Source: Victivallis vadensis (GTDB lineage: Bacteria; Verrucomicrobiota; Lentisphaeria; Victivallales; GWF2-50-93). From it: DNA of 40,569 nucleotides. Made by a program: the position numbers and the translations under genes. Of the stretch, positions 8,979 to 18,698 are shown piece by piece. The stretch lies in the NCBI GenBank assembly GCA_945883805.1, contig CAMCYE010000017.1, positions 1-40,569 on the forward strand, given 5' to 3'. Each line of letters opens with the position of its first letter. The stretch's first letter is position 1. The notes under the pieces are model-generated. The model saw only the letters and a program-made list of their open reading frames with translations. It was not told the DNA's origin and did not search any database.

Positions 8979-10109
8979 TTATGTTACGCTTTCCATATGA
9001 TCAATGACATCTTCGGGCCGGACGGCTCTTAGGCACTTGTATTGATTGACGGTGCACTCTCTCTTGAAACACGGGGTGCACTCCTGCTTCTCTTGGAAGA
9101 CCTTCCATTTTGCAGACAGCGGCCCTGTCAGGAACGGATCCGTGGAACCGAATATCGCAACGCCTCTTGCGCCTACAGCTGCGGCAAGATGCATTATCCC
9201 GCTGTCGTTGGCGACACAGAACGCCGATTTCTGAAGCATGAGCAGAAGTTCGGAAATATCCGTCCCGCCGGCCAAGTTGAAAACCCTGTCTTCTGGAAAT
9301 CCTTTTGCAACGACATGCGCGATGTCCGCTTCTTTTCCGGAACCTGCAACTGCGACAGAACCGCCCTTGTCAATCCAGTAGGCGGTAAGCTCCCTATAGT
9401 TTTCCGAAGGCCATCTCTTTGCCTCACCATAGGCTGCGCCTGGCGCAAGGACAAGCAGCTTGTCTTTCCCTGACAATTCAACTATCTCCTCTTTCATATT
9501 CTCAGTTTTTTTCTGGACTTTAAACTCAGGGAATTCACCGTTCCATTCCTCTGCGCCCAGAGAATAAGCAATAGAAAGATAAAGGCCTGCCTGATGGAAA
9601 TGGTTGAATTCCCCTGTCCGGATTTTTGGAAATCCGAATGCCCTGCTCAAAAGAAATCTTCTTCCCCGGGCGGGAGTCCCGTATATCCTTGGAATTCCGG
9701 CGAGCCTCATCAGGGCCGCATTCTTGAATGAATTATTGAGAAGGACACCGATCCCGGCATGCTTCTTTCTCATTTCCGCAACATCTCCACCACTTTTGAA
9801 GAAGGATTTATTTTCGGTTTCAATAACCGAGTCTATGAACGGCAGTGACCTGAAAAGATCGGAAACAGCACGTGGTGTTATGACTGAAAGAGAACAATCG
9901 CCAGGCATCGCTTTTTTCAGCTGATGGATCGCTGGGATCGCCATCACCGCGTCACCGAGCCAGTTAGGGGTACGGACAAGCACACCTTTTTTCCAATGCG
10001 AAGACTTTAAGTTTATTTTTTGGAAAACCGGGATATCGCCCAATGATCCGGCAATGGTGTCAAACGAAAATGAATTTTGCTCTTCACAAAGGGGGATTTT
10101 TTCTTTCAT
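8979..10109 (-). CDS. waaF: LPS heptosyltransferase II family (GT9)
   Basis: A 376-residue GT9 glycosyltransferase that transfers heptose from an ADP-heptose donor to the inner core of lipopolysaccharide at the cytoplasmic face of the inner membrane. After about 38 extra N-terminal residues it shows the family start VLVRTPNWLGDAVMAIPAI (about 44-62). The nucleotide-binding region is APGAAYGEAKRWP in the middle, and NDSGIMHLAAAVG (about 300-312) is the donor-site signature. A Cys cluster (CTPCFKRECTVNQYKC) near the C terminus is common in WaaF. Length is close to normal apart from the N-terminal extension. It follows the zinc-ribbon gene by 62 bases. Its presence supports an LPS-bearing outer membrane. 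Confidence 0.9.
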   Translation of the reverse strand: MKEKIPLCEEQNSFSFDTIAGSLGDIPVFQKINLKSSHWKKGVLVRTPNWLGDAVMAIPAIHQLKKAMPGDCSLSVITPRAVSDLFRSLPFIDSVIETENKSFFKSGGDVAEMRKKHAGIGVLLNNSFKNAALMRLAGIPRIYGTPARGRRFLLSRAFGFPKIRTGEFNHFHQAGLYLSIAYSLGAEEWNGEFPEFKVQKKTENMKEEIVELSGKDKLLVLAPGAAYGEAKRWPSENYRELTAYWIDKGGSVAVAGSGKEADIAHVVAKGFPEDRVFNLAGGTDISELLLMLQKSAFCVANDSGIMHLAAAVGARGVAIFGSTDPFLTGPLSAKWKVFQEKQECTPCFKRECTVNQYKCLRAVRPEDVIDHMESVT

Positions 10110-10171
10110 AATCGGTCAAAGATAATCCCGCGCGGCAAAATAATCAAGAATCTAATCCATATATTGCATTC

Positions 10172-10594
10172 TTACTTGACGGCCGTAGGGGCTTTCTCCG
10201 GCATATTCAGGACTGTTACCGAAAATGTCTCCTCTGAACCGCAATTCGGACACCGGTGTGATTCAATTTTAGTTCGTCTTAACGCTTCTTCAGTATCATA
10301 CGCCCCTTTTGTGTTCGGGGGGAGATATCCAAACTCATAGCGACATGCCATGCACTTCCACAGGGATCCCATATCCTTGCCACATTTCGGGCACTTTAGT
10401 TTTTCATCAGTTCGGAGCTGTTGACGATACTCGCATTCTCCGCAAACCATTATTCCAGGGGAAACATGGGCAACAGTGGGGGAACAGTTCCATCTGATGA
10501 CGAGAAGGAAGATTACCGTCAGAATCAGAATAATGGAAACGTTCCGTTTTTTAGTGGAACTGAAAAAATCCACAATACTGCAATAAATCTCCAT
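10172..10594 (-). CDS. Membrane-anchored double zinc-ribbon protein
   Basis: A 140-residue protein. One N-terminal transmembrane helix (about residues 16-35) is followed by three Cys-pair modules: CGECEYRQQL...CPKCG, CMACRYEFGY and CPNCG. These form one or two rubredoxin/zinc-ribbon folds. The family is not identified. The ATG at 10594 is preferred over an upstream GTG because GGGGGAG lies ten bases before it. It lies directly upstream of the heptosyltransferase gene on the same strand, but the functional link is unknown. Confidence 0.7.
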   Translation of the reverse strand: MEIYCSIVDFFSSTKKRNVSIILILTVIFLLVIRWNCSPTVAHVSPGIMVCGECEYRQQLRTDEKLKCPKCGKDMGSLWKCMACRYEFGYLPPNTKGAYDTEEALRRTKIESHRCPNCGSEETFSVTVLNMPEKAPTAVK

Positions 10595-10829
10595 AATTAT
10601 CACTCCCCCTGTTAACTTTTTAAGCTATACAATATATAGTATCGACTGTCAAGGAAAACTGGAATGTTTAAAACATCAATTTTCATTGTTTCTTTCGGTA
10701 TATTATGTTTTAGGCATAGGAATTGCTACTCTGGATTAGGGTGAATCTGCTTTTTATTCGATGTTCAAAGTTGAATTCACCTTGACGGTTCCCTTGCACT
10801 TTGGTGGCCACTTGGTAATGAGGTAAAAC

Positions 10830-11492
10830 ATGTCAGAAAAAAACATGCGTTTCCATGGACAAAGACATGCAGGCTTCACCTTGGTGGAAATGTTACTTAT
10901 CATTGCAATCCTGGCGGTTTTGGCCGCAATTCTTGTGCCGATCCTTAAAAGAGCCCGCATTTACGCCAAAGACGCCCTTTGCATCAACAATTTGCGTCAA
11001 ACCGGCTTCGGGATCAAAAACTACCTGCATGACTTTAATGAGAACTGGCCGGAAACGACCTACTGGATCGATGATTTCAGCCCTTTTGCACCATATATCA
11101 AAAATATCAATGTTTTGAGATGTCCCGGACGCGACAAGCTTGCCGCCATGTATGATTCATCAAACCTATTGCGCATGACCGATTATATTCGTGGCGGCAC
11201 CATAGCCGATAATGAACGGAACAACAACTATAATAACGGACACGGGAACAATCCTTATCATTTCGATCCCAGCAATAGAGGCAATCCCACCAGAGCCGTA
11301 ATGGCAGCCAAGACAAATAATAGAAGTGTCATTTTTGAACGGCAGCACTCCAACCACTACACCAAGCGTTTCAACATACTGTACCTTGACACATTCAGTT
11401 ATGAACAGAATACGAGGGGTATGCAGGAATACTGGACGCTTGATGACCGCGGATGGATTGACACAAGCCTGAATCCGTGGCCCTCCTACTGA
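10830..11492 (+). CDS. Type IV pilin-like (prepilin-type N-terminal) secreted protein, probably frameshifted
   Basis: 220 residues. A class-III signal (residues 1-15) ends with G15/F16 and the pilin motif FTLVE with E20, followed by a hydrophobic helix (LLIIAILAVLAAILVPIL). This is the substrate type of prepilin peptidase and of type II secretion or pilus-like systems. PVC bacteria carry large families of such proteins ending in an H-x9-DG motif. Here the equivalent piece reads HSNHYTKRFNILYLDTFSYEQ, with DG degraded to DT. After DTSLNP the reading frame stops at 11492, but the +1 frame continues with a protein-like tail (TDTNGNYDGEGWKKTGDQSAA) up to a dispersed repeat at 11549. This suggests a frameshift near 11478 or a decayed 3' end. 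The start is supported by GAGGT upstream. Confidence 0.75.
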   Translation: MSEKNMRFHGQRHAGFTLVEMLLIIAILAVLAAILVPILKRARIYAKDALCINNLRQTGFGIKNYLHDFNENWPETTYWIDDFSPFAPYIKNINVLRCPGRDKLAAMYDSSNLLRMTDYIRGGTIADNERNNNYNNGHGNNPYHFDPSNRGNPTRAVMAAKTNNRSVIFERQHSNHYTKRFNILYLDTFSYEQNTRGMQEYWTLDDRGWIDTSLNPWPSY

Positions 11493-11548
11493 TACAAACG
11501 GCAACTACGACGGCGAAGGCTGGAAAAAAACAGGCGACCAAAGCGCCG

Positions 11549-11569
11549 CAACTTTGAAATTCCTTAACG
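11549..11569 (+). repeat. 20-base dispersed tag, copy 1
   Basis: The sequence is AACTTTGAAATTCCTTAACG preceded by C. Related copies lie at 22537-22557, 23932-23952, 28238-28258, 30868-30887, 35997-36017 and 37824-37844, all on the plus strand. A partial reverse copy (GTTCAAAGTTGAA) is at 10763-10775, on the other side of the pilin-like gene. Confidence 0.75.
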
Positions 11570-11574
11570 GCACC

Positions 11575-12783
11575 TTACATCTTCAGATATTTGGCGGCCT
11601 GCTCGACGTCCTTGTCGCCTCTGCCGCTCAAGTTTATTATCGCCATCTGTTCTTTCCCCATCCCAGGGACAACTTTCATTGCACCGGCGACGGCGTGCGC
11701 GCTTTCAAGGGCGGGAATTATCCCCTCTATTTCCGAGAGAAGCTTAAATGCCGCAAGGGCCTGCCTGTCGCTAACCTTGGTGTACTCGACGCGTCCGGAA
11801 TCCTTGAGGAACGCATGCTCCGGCCCTACAGCGGCATAATCCAACCCTGCGGAAACAGAATGTGTCAGAGCTATCTGCCCGTTCCCATCCTGGAGAACAT
11901 AGCTTCTCGTACCCTGGAGAATCCCAAGTCGGCCGCCTGCGAATCTCGCGGCATGTTCGCCGATCCTGTTTCCCCTGCCACCGGCTTCGACACCGAGCAT
12001 TTTAACTTTTTCATCCGCAAGAAACGGATGGAACAGCCCTATTGAATTACTTCCGCCTCCGACACACGCTATAAGAAGATCCGGAAGCCTCTTTTCCTTT
12101 TTCAAAATCTCCTCCCTCGCCTCTCTCCCTATGCAACTCTGGAAATCGCGGACTATTTTTGGAAAAGGATGCGGGCCAAGGGCGGAACCGAGTATGTAAT
12201 GGCTCCCACGGCTGTTAGTCACCCAGTCGCGGATTGCAGCGCTTACCGCCTCCTTGAGGGTTTTCTGTCCGGCGCAAACAGGCCGCACCTCCGTGCCGAG
12301 AAGTTTCATCCTGATCACATTGAGAGCCTGTCTCTCCATATCAACTTCACCCATGTAGACAACGCACTCAAGTCCAAGCCGAGCCGCAGCCGCCGCAGTC
12401 GCAACACCGTGCTGACCGGCACCGGTTTCAGCAATCACGCGCTTCTTCCCCATTTTAACCGCCAGCAGAGCCTGGCCCAGGGAATTATTTATTTTGTGGG
12501 CGCCGGTATGACAGAGATCCTCCCTTTTCAGGTAAATCTTCGCCCCGCCCAAATACCCGGTCAGCCGTTCGGCATAATAAAGCGGGGTCGGACGTCCTAC
12601 ATAATCCTTCATCAGATTTTTAAATCTCTTCTGGAATGAACTGTCCTTCCTGGACTTTTCATACACTTCGTCAAGTTCCTGGAGAACCGGCATAAGAGTT
12701 TCGGGAACATATCTTCCACCGTATGGGCCGAAATGACCGTTCAGGTCAGGCTGATCATATTTTTTAAATTTCATCTTTCCCAT
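11575..12783 (-). CDS. trpB: Tryptophan synthase beta chain
   Basis: A 402-residue PLP enzyme that condenses indole with L-serine to L-tryptophan in the cytoplasm, as the beta subunit of the TrpA2B2 complex. The PLP lysine is in the canonical HTGAHKINN (K97), the indole/serine pocket motif AETGAGQHG follows, and the phosphate-binding glycine loop is GGGSNSIG. Length and N terminus ([13 protein letters not shown]) match the TrpB1 type that works with TrpA, not the longer TrpB2 type. trpA and the other trp genes are not adjacent; trpE lies 14 kb away on the other strand, so the pathway is dispersed. A second in-frame ATG at 12774 is possible. Confidence 0.96.
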   Translation of the reverse strand: MGKMKFKKYDQPDLNGHFGPYGGRYVPETLMPVLQELDEVYEKSRKDSSFQKRFKNLMKDYVGRPTPLYYAERLTGYLGGAKIYLKREDLCHTGAHKINNSLGQALLAVKMGKKRVIAETGAGQHGVATAAAAARLGLECVVYMGEVDMERQALNVIRMKLLGTEVRPVCAGQKTLKEAVSAAIRDWVTNSRGSHYILGSALGPHPFPKIVRDFQSCIGREAREEILKKEKRLPDLLIACVGGGSNSIGLFHPFLADEKVKMLGVEAGGRGNRIGEHAARFAGGRLGILQGTRSYVLQDGNGQIALTHSVSAGLDYAAVGPEHAFLKDSGRVEYTKVSDRQALAAFKLLSEIEGIIPALESAHAVAGAMKVVPGMGKEQMAIINLSGRGDKDVEQAAKYLKM

Positions 12784-12880
12784 GTCAATTTTATGAGTTA
12801 TTGTGTTAAGTTATACGGAAGAATATACAATATCACACATTTAATTGCGAATTCAGCAATGTGCTCCGGGAAGAAATAAA

Positions 12881-14479
12881 ATGAAAATGTCCGATAGGCC
12901 GGCAGATGTATTGCAAGAATATTTTGGCATCAAGCCTGCATACTGCCTTTTGATCATATTCGCAGTCGCAATATTTTTCCGGGTTTTCAACATCTCACAC
13001 ACAAGTCTCTGGACAGACGAACTTGCCACATACTGGGCGTCCACGGCGCCCACTGTCTGGGAAAGCATCGACCGTGTCGCGGCCACACAGGGGCAGTCCC
13101 CCCTTTATTTCCTTCTTGAACGGTTTGTCCTGGACATACTTCCGGCAAATGAATTTTCTGTGAGACTGCTTTCACTTATCGCATCACTCGTTTCGGTATA
13201 CCTGATGTACTCTCTGGGTAAATTGATTTTACATGATGAGAAAAAAGCTCTCTTTGCAAGCCTTCTTTTCGCAATTCATGAAGTCCCGGTCTACTATGCC
13301 CAAGAAGCGAGGGCATATTCACTGGGCATAATGTTCGCACTTCTGGCGCAGATATATTTTCTAAAACTGTTCAAAAGGAAATCATCCTCAGACTTCATCC
13401 TCTATATGGTTTTTTCAATACTGACTTTTTATTCGCATTATATTTTCGCGTCGATACTGATTGTCCAGAATCTTTATTACCTCTATGTCGTCCTCGGCAA
13501 GAAGTCAAAAAAATATCCCTCATTGTTCAAATGGTGCGGTTCCCAGCTGATTATCGCCGCGACGATCCCCATCCTGCTGTTTCAGCTCTCGGGAATGTTC
13601 AGCAACCGGGCAGGCTGGGACTGGGTCAAACAGATGAATGCAATCGAGGCCGCAGTTTATTTCTTTTCGATGTTCGACCTAAAAATACTGTCGATCTCCG
13701 CCATTTGTTTCGCCATATTCTACACAATTGAAAAGATTGATTTCAAGGCCACGTTAAAAGGGACCGCCTGCGAACGTTTTCTGCTTCTGACTTGGCTGGC
13801 GGTTCCATTTCTTTTTGTCTTGTTTATTTCAAAAGTCCTCGGCATTTCACTTTTCGATCACAGATACATGATAATGAGCCTGATCCCTTTCTACTTCATA
13901 ATCTCATATCTGGTCCACGTCTTCAAATCAGATGTACTGAGGGTCGCATTTCCCGGCGCATTCATTGTCATCTATCTTGGTCTGGTTTCCATGCCGAACT
14001 ACATGGCATACGGGCATTTCTCATATAGGATCCAGCACAACTGGCGCGGCGCCGTGTCATTCGTGAATAAAAACTGTAAAAAAGGGGACGTGATCCTATT
14101 GCGCTCCGGATTCGTAAATGAAAACTGGATGCCGACAAGCGAAGATAAAATCGTACAAGACTATGTAAAAGCCCCGTTCCGCAGCTTTTACTGGAAGGAA
14201 AGGGCCGGACTGCATAACCCGACGATTTACAATCTCACCTATACATGGGACAAGGACTTCTATCCATATTACGATATGGTTTTCGACAAGGCTACGGCCT
14301 GTGAGCGGATATGGGTCATGGGAGTGAACACTCCAAACACAAACTACCCGGTCTCCAAAATAAGCTCCTTCATTGAAAAGGAATTTCAATTTTACAAGAT
14401 TTACGAGGCCAATTACTCCGGAGTATACCTATGCCTGATGTCGTCAAATCCATTCAATTCAAAACCACTGTCGTTCTGA
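12881..14479 (+). CDS. PMT/ArnT-type membrane glycosyltransferase
   Basis: A 532-residue integral membrane protein of the GT39/GT83-like (PMT_2) superfamily, which transfers sugars from polyprenyl-phosphate donors on the periplasmic side. The first transmembrane helix is followed by the catalytic acidic pair in WTDELATYW. A second family segment (YYAQEARAYSLGIM) sits in the loop after helices 2-3. About ten to eleven helices run to residue about 400, then a soluble C-terminal domain (about 410-532). The acceptor is unknown. The start at 12881 is preferred because GGGAAGAA lies five bases upstream; an upstream TTG is also open. It is divergent from trpB. Confidence 0.85.
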   Translation: MKMSDRPADVLQEYFGIKPAYCLLIIFAVAIFFRVFNISHTSLWTDELATYWASTAPTVWESIDRVAATQGQSPLYFLLERFVLDILPANEFSVRLLSLIASLVSVYLMYSLGKLILHDEKKALFASLLFAIHEVPVYYAQEARAYSLGIMFALLAQIYFLKLFKRKSSSDFILYMVFSILTFYSHYIFASILIVQNLYYLYVVLGKKSKKYPSLFKWCGSQLIIAATIPILLFQLSGMFSNRAGWDWVKQMNAIEAAVYFFSMFDLKILSISAICFAIFYTIEKIDFKATLKGTACERFLLLTWLAVPFLFVLFISKVLGISLFDHRYMIMSLIPFYFIISYLVHVFKSDVLRVAFPGAFIVIYLGLVSMPNYMAYGHFSYRIQHNWRGAVSFVNKNCKKGDVILLRSGFVNENWMPTSEDKIVQDYVKAPFRSFYWKERAGLHNPTIYNLTYTWDKDFYPYYDMVFDKATACERIWVMGVNTPNTNYPVSKISSFIEKEFQFYKIYEANYSGVYLCLMSSNPFNSKPLSF

Positions 14480-14732
14480 AGAGTTATTGGAAGTTCGGGA
14501 GTTCGAAAATCCGTCGTCGCTGAGAAGCTATGCCGGACACAGTGCGAAAGTTCGGAAGTTGCGGACATAATCAGAGTGTTAAGAAGAATGCTGACGACTG
14601 AAGACCAGCGACCGACGATTGAAATAATTAGTTGGAGTTCACAACTTCAGTTGTGCGTCTTGTTCGCAGCTCTAGCGTGTCATGATATTCCTTAGCCGAA
14701 TTTGAACGTCAAACATTTAACATTAAACATCA
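14480..14732. other. Gap with 7-bp repeats and short palindromes
   Basis: No gene is seen. The stretch holds a short run of 7-bp units (14590-14624: GCTGACG, ACTGAAG, ACCAGCG, ACCGACG), related on the reverse strand to the larger arrays at 19632 and 37729, and a TTAGTTGGAGTTCACAACTT element. Parts of that element recur in reverse at 19608-19623 and directly near 28092. Confidence 0.55.
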
Positions 14733-15962
14733 ATGAAATCAAAGCAATACGATTTAGTTATAGTCGGCGGAGGGCCTGCCGGACTCGCCTCTGCGATATT
14801 CGCAGCCCGGAACGGACACCGGGCCGTCGTGCTGGAACGGCTCAATTCCCCCGGAAAAAAACTCCTCGCAACCGGTGGCGGACATTGCAACCTGACAAAC
14901 ACCCTGCCCCTTGAAGATTTCGCCCGGAATTTCGGAAAGCAGTGGCGTTTCACCATGCCCGCATTTCAAGATTTCAGTCCTCAGGCCCTCCGCGACTTCT
15001 TCAGCAATCTTGGAGTGAAAACCGAAAGCCCCGACGGATTTCACGTCTTCCCTGTTTCCAACAAAGCGTCCGATGTCCTGAACGCCATGTTTTCAGAATG
15101 CAAAAAAAACGGAGTTGAAATACTGTCCGGAAACCCTGTAAAACAGCTCATTGCCGAAAACGGAAAAATCAAGGGTGTCGTAACGGACATGGGGGAAATA
15201 AAAGCTGACAAGGTGATAATCGCCTGCGGCGGAAGAAGCTATCCGGCCCTAGGGTCCGACGGCAGCGGATACCGGCTTGCGAAGTTCGCAGGACATCAGA
15301 TCATCGAACCGGTTCCCGCACTTGTAGAACTCCACTGCTCGGAAAAATGGCCCGGCGCATGTGCCGGGATCGCGCTTAAAAACATAAGGATTGGTGTTCA
15401 TCCGCCTAAAAGGACCGCCGAATTCTCAAAGGGGGATTTCCTTTTCACCCATTCCGGCATCTCGGGACCGGCAGCACTTAATATTTCCGGTACGGTCTCC
15501 GAATTGCTCCGCCAAAACGGTTCCGCCGAAATTTTTGTGGATTTCTTCCCGGAAAAATCCGCATCCGTCTGGATGAATGATTTTGACCTCTGGCAGAGGA
15601 AAGACGGGAAAAAGCAGGTTTTAAAAATAATCTCGGAGCATCTTCCGCGCCGCCTTGCGGAAATCTTCTGCTCGGAATCAGGCTGTGAAAACACGGAAGC
15701 GTCCCGTCTCTCGCGGGAATCGCGTGAAAAACTCTCTTCCATGCTTTCATCGTGCAGGCTGAAAATAAAAGGAACCGCCGGTTTCGACAAGGCGATGGTG
15801 ACAAGGGGCGGCGTATCCCTCAGGGAAATCAATCCGCAGACCATGGAAAGCCGAATTGTGAAAGGTCTCTATTTCGCCGGGGAAATCATTGACATAGACG
15901 GCCCATGCGGCGGATTCAATCTGCAATGGGCGTTCTCAAGCGGTCATCTCGCCGGAAAATAA
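14733..15962 (+). CDS. HI0933/BaiN-family FAD-dependent oxidoreductase
   Basis: A 409-residue flavoprotein. The N-terminal dinucleotide-binding loop VGGGPAGLASA is at about 11-21. It is followed by the family hallmark GKKLLATGGGHCNLTN (about 41-56), a second segment ACGGRSYPALGSDGSG, and the C-terminal FAD motif GLYFAGEIIDIDGPCGGFNLQWA. The family is annotated as NAD(P)/FAD-dependent oxidoreductase (HI0933, YhiN, BaiN); the physiological substrate is generally unknown. It is full length with all FAD motifs. No good ribosome site precedes the ATG. Its last 19 bases overlap the tail of the convergent pseudouridine synthase gene. Confidence 0.92.
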   Translation: MKSKQYDLVIVGGGPAGLASAIFAARNGHRAVVLERLNSPGKKLLATGGGHCNLTNTLPLEDFARNFGKQWRFTMPAFQDFSPQALRDFFSNLGVKTESPDGFHVFPVSNKASDVLNAMFSECKKNGVEILSGNPVKQLIAENGKIKGVVTDMGEIKADKVIIACGGRSYPALGSDGSGYRLAKFAGHQIIEPVPALVELHCSEKWPGACAGIALKNIRIGVHPPKRTAEFSKGDFLFTHSGISGPAALNISGTVSELLRQNGSAEIFVDFFPEKSASVWMNDFDLWQRKDGKKQVLKIISEHLPRRLAEIFCSESGCENTEASRLSRESREKLSSMLSSCRLKIKGTAGFDKAMVTRGGVSLREINPQTMESRIVKGLYFAGEIIDIDGPCGGFNLQWAFSSGHLAGK

Positions 15963-16645
15963 TTATCGAAACAGGCGGGAGGTTTCGCTTCAAAGGTCAG
16001 TCTTTTGCCACTGTGCGGATGGTCGAAAGTCAGAAATTGCGAATGAAGGGCCAGGCGGCTCCCGGCGGTCTTCCTGATATTACTATATTTATCATCATTG
16101 ACAATCGGATGCCCTTTCTCAAACAGATGGACACGGATCTGGTTTTTCTTGCCTGTCAGCAGGTCGATTTCAAGCAGGCTGAATCCCTTTGATTCCCTTA
16201 TGACTTTATAACTTGTTATCGCCAACTTTCCTTTTTCAGGATCATTTACTGAAGAAACTTCATAATCTTCATTTTCGGACAAATAAGAGGTGATAGTCCC
16301 GCTTTTTTCAGTCAATATCCCGTGAACCACCGTCAGATATTTTTTCTTGACAGTCCCCCATTGCCGCTTGAGGCTTTGCCAGGCCTGTTCGCTTTTGGCG
16401 AACACGAGGACTCCGGAAGTGTCACGGTCAAGCCTGTGTACGACATAAAGCTGTTTTGTCGAACTGCTGCTGCCCCTGCGAATATAGTTGGTCAGAATAT
16501 TTTGGGCCGTATTCTCTCTCTCGTAATTCGCCTCTACGGTCAGCAGTCCGGAGCTCTTGTCTATGACAATTATATCCAGATCCTCATAGATGACGGTCAG
16601 CCCCTGGGGCTTATGCCTGTTTGGTACGGGCTTGATTTTTTTCAT
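15944..16645 (-). CDS. RluA-family 23S rRNA/tRNA pseudouridine synthase
   Basis: A 233-residue enzyme that isomerises uridine to pseudouridine in RNA. The catalytic aspartate is in the RluA signature HRLDRDTSGVLVFAKS. The later LLTGKKNQIRVHL block and the C-terminal beta strand are also present. There is no S4 domain, which suggests the shorter RluA-like subgroup; the exact target base cannot be told from sequence. The ATG at 16645 has AGGAAA upstream, while an alternative GTG at 16663 would overlap the RNase R stop. It directly follows rnr on the same strand, forming an RNA-processing pair. Confidence 0.92.
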   Translation of the reverse strand: MKKIKPVPNRHKPQGLTVIYEDLDIIVIDKSSGLLTVEANYERENTAQNILTNYIRRGSSSSTKQLYVVHRLDRDTSGVLVFAKSEQAWQSLKRQWGTVKKKYLTVVHGILTEKSGTITSYLSENEDYEVSSVNDPEKGKLAITSYKVIRESKGFSLLEIDLLTGKKNQIRVHLFEKGHPIVNDDKYSNIRKTAGSRLALHSQFLTFDHPHSGKRLTFEAKPPACFDNYFPAR

Positions 16646-16659
16646 GATTTTATTTCCTA

Positions 16660-18603
16660 TCACCTGACCGGTCTAAAGACTGCGCTGCCTTTTATCAAAT
16701 CGATATGTTCCGGCATTACATAGATGAAATCGCCGCACTTGTATTTGGAATGGGTCGAGCTGGAAACCAGTTTGCTTTTTTTCTTCTTGTACGTGAAACC
16801 CAGATATTCGGAGGGTACAAACGACATTATCCCGAGATCGGGAATATATATGTTCAGACCCGCAGCGGATATCTTCCTTATGATCCCCTCAAAACAGTCA
16901 ATGTCCGACTCTTCGAGCTTCTGCTTGAGGAAATGAAGTTTCAACCGGTCATTTGCCGCATAGCACGCCTCATCGTTGTTCTGCTCTTTTTCCGAACATT
17001 CAATTGCGAGTCTCGCAACTTCCTCAGTTGGCCTGAGCTGCCCGGCAAAATCCAGAGCCCATAACTGCTGGTGGACAACCAGGTCGGGATAACGGCGGAT
17101 TGGACTTGTGAAATGGCAGTACCTGCCCTTCCCCAAACCGTAATGGAGTTCGCTCTTGCTGTGGTAATAGGCACGCGGCAGCGATCTCAAGAACGCATCA
17201 ATGATGACCTGCTTCCTGTGATCTTCTGGAATTCCCTCGATAAAATGGTTGCAGGCTTTCCTGCTGCTCAAATCACCCGGCTTCAGCCCGAATGTGTCTT
17301 CCATGAATATTGTAAAATCAAGGAGTTTCTCCTCCGTAGGCTCCGGATGGACACGGTAAATGCCCGGAATGTTCCTCAGGACAAGCTCCTTCGCCACTTC
17401 GACATTGGCGGCGAGCATGCAGTCTTCGACAAGCATGTCCGACTCGGTCTGCACCTCGCGGCGCAGTCCCTTGATTTTTTTCGTGACATCGTCGCATAGC
17501 ACCCTGATCTCGGTGGTCGCAAGATTGAGGAAGTGCTCGGTCACTTTGCGATGTTCACGCATTTTCCGGGTGAGTTCGACAAGGATTTTCATGTTCTCAA
17601 TGATTCTCGAATCCCAGTCGCACGGTTTGCCGTCTATGAAATCCTGGACTCCGTCAAAAGTGAGCCGCTTGAAAATATTCACCCGGCTGTGAACCCTCCT
17701 CGAACTCAAAATCTTCCCGCTGTTCTTATCGACAGTGAAAAGCACGCTGTGGCAGAACGATGTTTTACCCGGTATGAGACTGATAATCTGCGTAAGATCT
17801 TTCGGAAGCATCGGAAGAGTGTTGCCCGGAATATAGGATGTGAAGGACCTTTTTACGGCCTTGGCATCCCACTCCGACCCGTGCCGGATCCAGGCTGCGA
17901 CATCCGCAATGTGCACGCCGAGCTCTATCTCGTTTTTGTGTTTTCCCGGCCTCACGGAAATGGCGTCGTCAAAATCCTTCGCGTCCGGGGGATCTATGGT
18001 GAGGGCCAGCAATCCGGTCAAATCCTCACGGTTGACCTCGATGGGCGCAAGATTGGCGGCCTTGTCCCAGTCCTCCTCGGAATAGGGCGGAAGCAAATTG
18101 TATTCCTTTATCACCGCCGCAATATCAAATTCGACTGTGCCCGCTTTTCCGATTGTGGATTTCAAAGTTCCGCGATGTTCGCGGGAATGGCTGTCCTCGT
18201 TTGACGAAAGACTGATTTCAACCCAGTCGCCCTTTTTCGCATCGTGCAGACTGCCGTTGACTGTGATATCGCCCTGGAGCTTCTTGGAAAGCGGTCTGAC
18301 TTTCCTTCCCGCAATCAGCTCACCGACAACGGTTGTCCTGCTGCGTTCAAGAATCTCGCATACGCGTCCGGCAGGCCCCTTCATGTTCGGACGCTGTTCG
18401 GTCAGCAGGCCGACCTTGACAATGTCGCCGTCAATGGCGTCTCTCAGGAAACGGGGTGGCACGAAAACATCCTGCGTCCCGTCCCTGGGCGTAACAAAAC
18501 CCATGCCTCCGGCCGAAACACTCAGCTTCCCTTCAATAAAGGTCTCATTATTTTCCCTGCATTCACGATGATGCCCGTCTTTTTTATGCTGCCATTTTGC
18601 CAT
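16660..18603 (-). CDS. rnr: Ribonuclease R
   Basis: A 647-residue 3'-5' exoribonuclease of the RNB (RNase II/R) family, which degrades structured RNA and takes part in RNA quality control. Two cold-shock-like OB domains occupy about residues 25-170. The catalytic RNB domain follows, with the metal-binding acidic cluster TIDPPDAKDFDDA and the family signature HFTSPIRRYPDLVVHQQL near 505-525. A C-terminal S1-like domain covers about 565-640. It lacks the N-terminal helix-turn-helix and the long basic tail of E. coli RNase R. The ATG at 18603 is preferred over a TTG two codons upstream. It is divergent from panB and followed by the pseudouridine synthase. Confidence 0.94.
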   Translation of the reverse strand: MAKWQHKKDGHHRECRENNETFIEGKLSVSAGGMGFVTPRDGTQDVFVPPRFLRDAIDGDIVKVGLLTEQRPNMKGPAGRVCEILERSRTTVVGELIAGRKVRPLSKKLQGDITVNGSLHDAKKGDWVEISLSSNEDSHSREHRGTLKSTIGKAGTVEFDIAAVIKEYNLLPPYSEEDWDKAANLAPIEVNREDLTGLLALTIDPPDAKDFDDAISVRPGKHKNEIELGVHIADVAAWIRHGSEWDAKAVKRSFTSYIPGNTLPMLPKDLTQIISLIPGKTSFCHSVLFTVDKNSGKILSSRRVHSRVNIFKRLTFDGVQDFIDGKPCDWDSRIIENMKILVELTRKMREHRKVTEHFLNLATTEIRVLCDDVTKKIKGLRREVQTESDMLVEDCMLAANVEVAKELVLRNIPGIYRVHPEPTEEKLLDFTIFMEDTFGLKPGDLSSRKACNHFIEGIPEDHRKQVIIDAFLRSLPRAYYHSKSELHYGLGKGRYCHFTSPIRRYPDLVVHQQLWALDFAGQLRPTEEVARLAIECSEKEQNNDEACYAANDRLKLHFLKQKLEESDIDCFEGIIRKISAAGLNIYIPDLGIMSFVPSEYLGFTYKKKKSKLVSSSTHSKYKCGDFIYVMPEHIDLIKGSAVFRPVR

Positions 18604-18698
18604 ATACAATCCATTTTTCCTTTGTATTTTACCCTGTACAACCTTATCTTATAGCCTAAACACCCAATTGAAAGCAGGATTCATAAGAATAACAGCCC

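Noticed and set aside
17533..18204. 223-codon plus-strand frame opposite RNase R
   Set aside because: Shadow of rnr, which has complete RNB motifs on the other strand.
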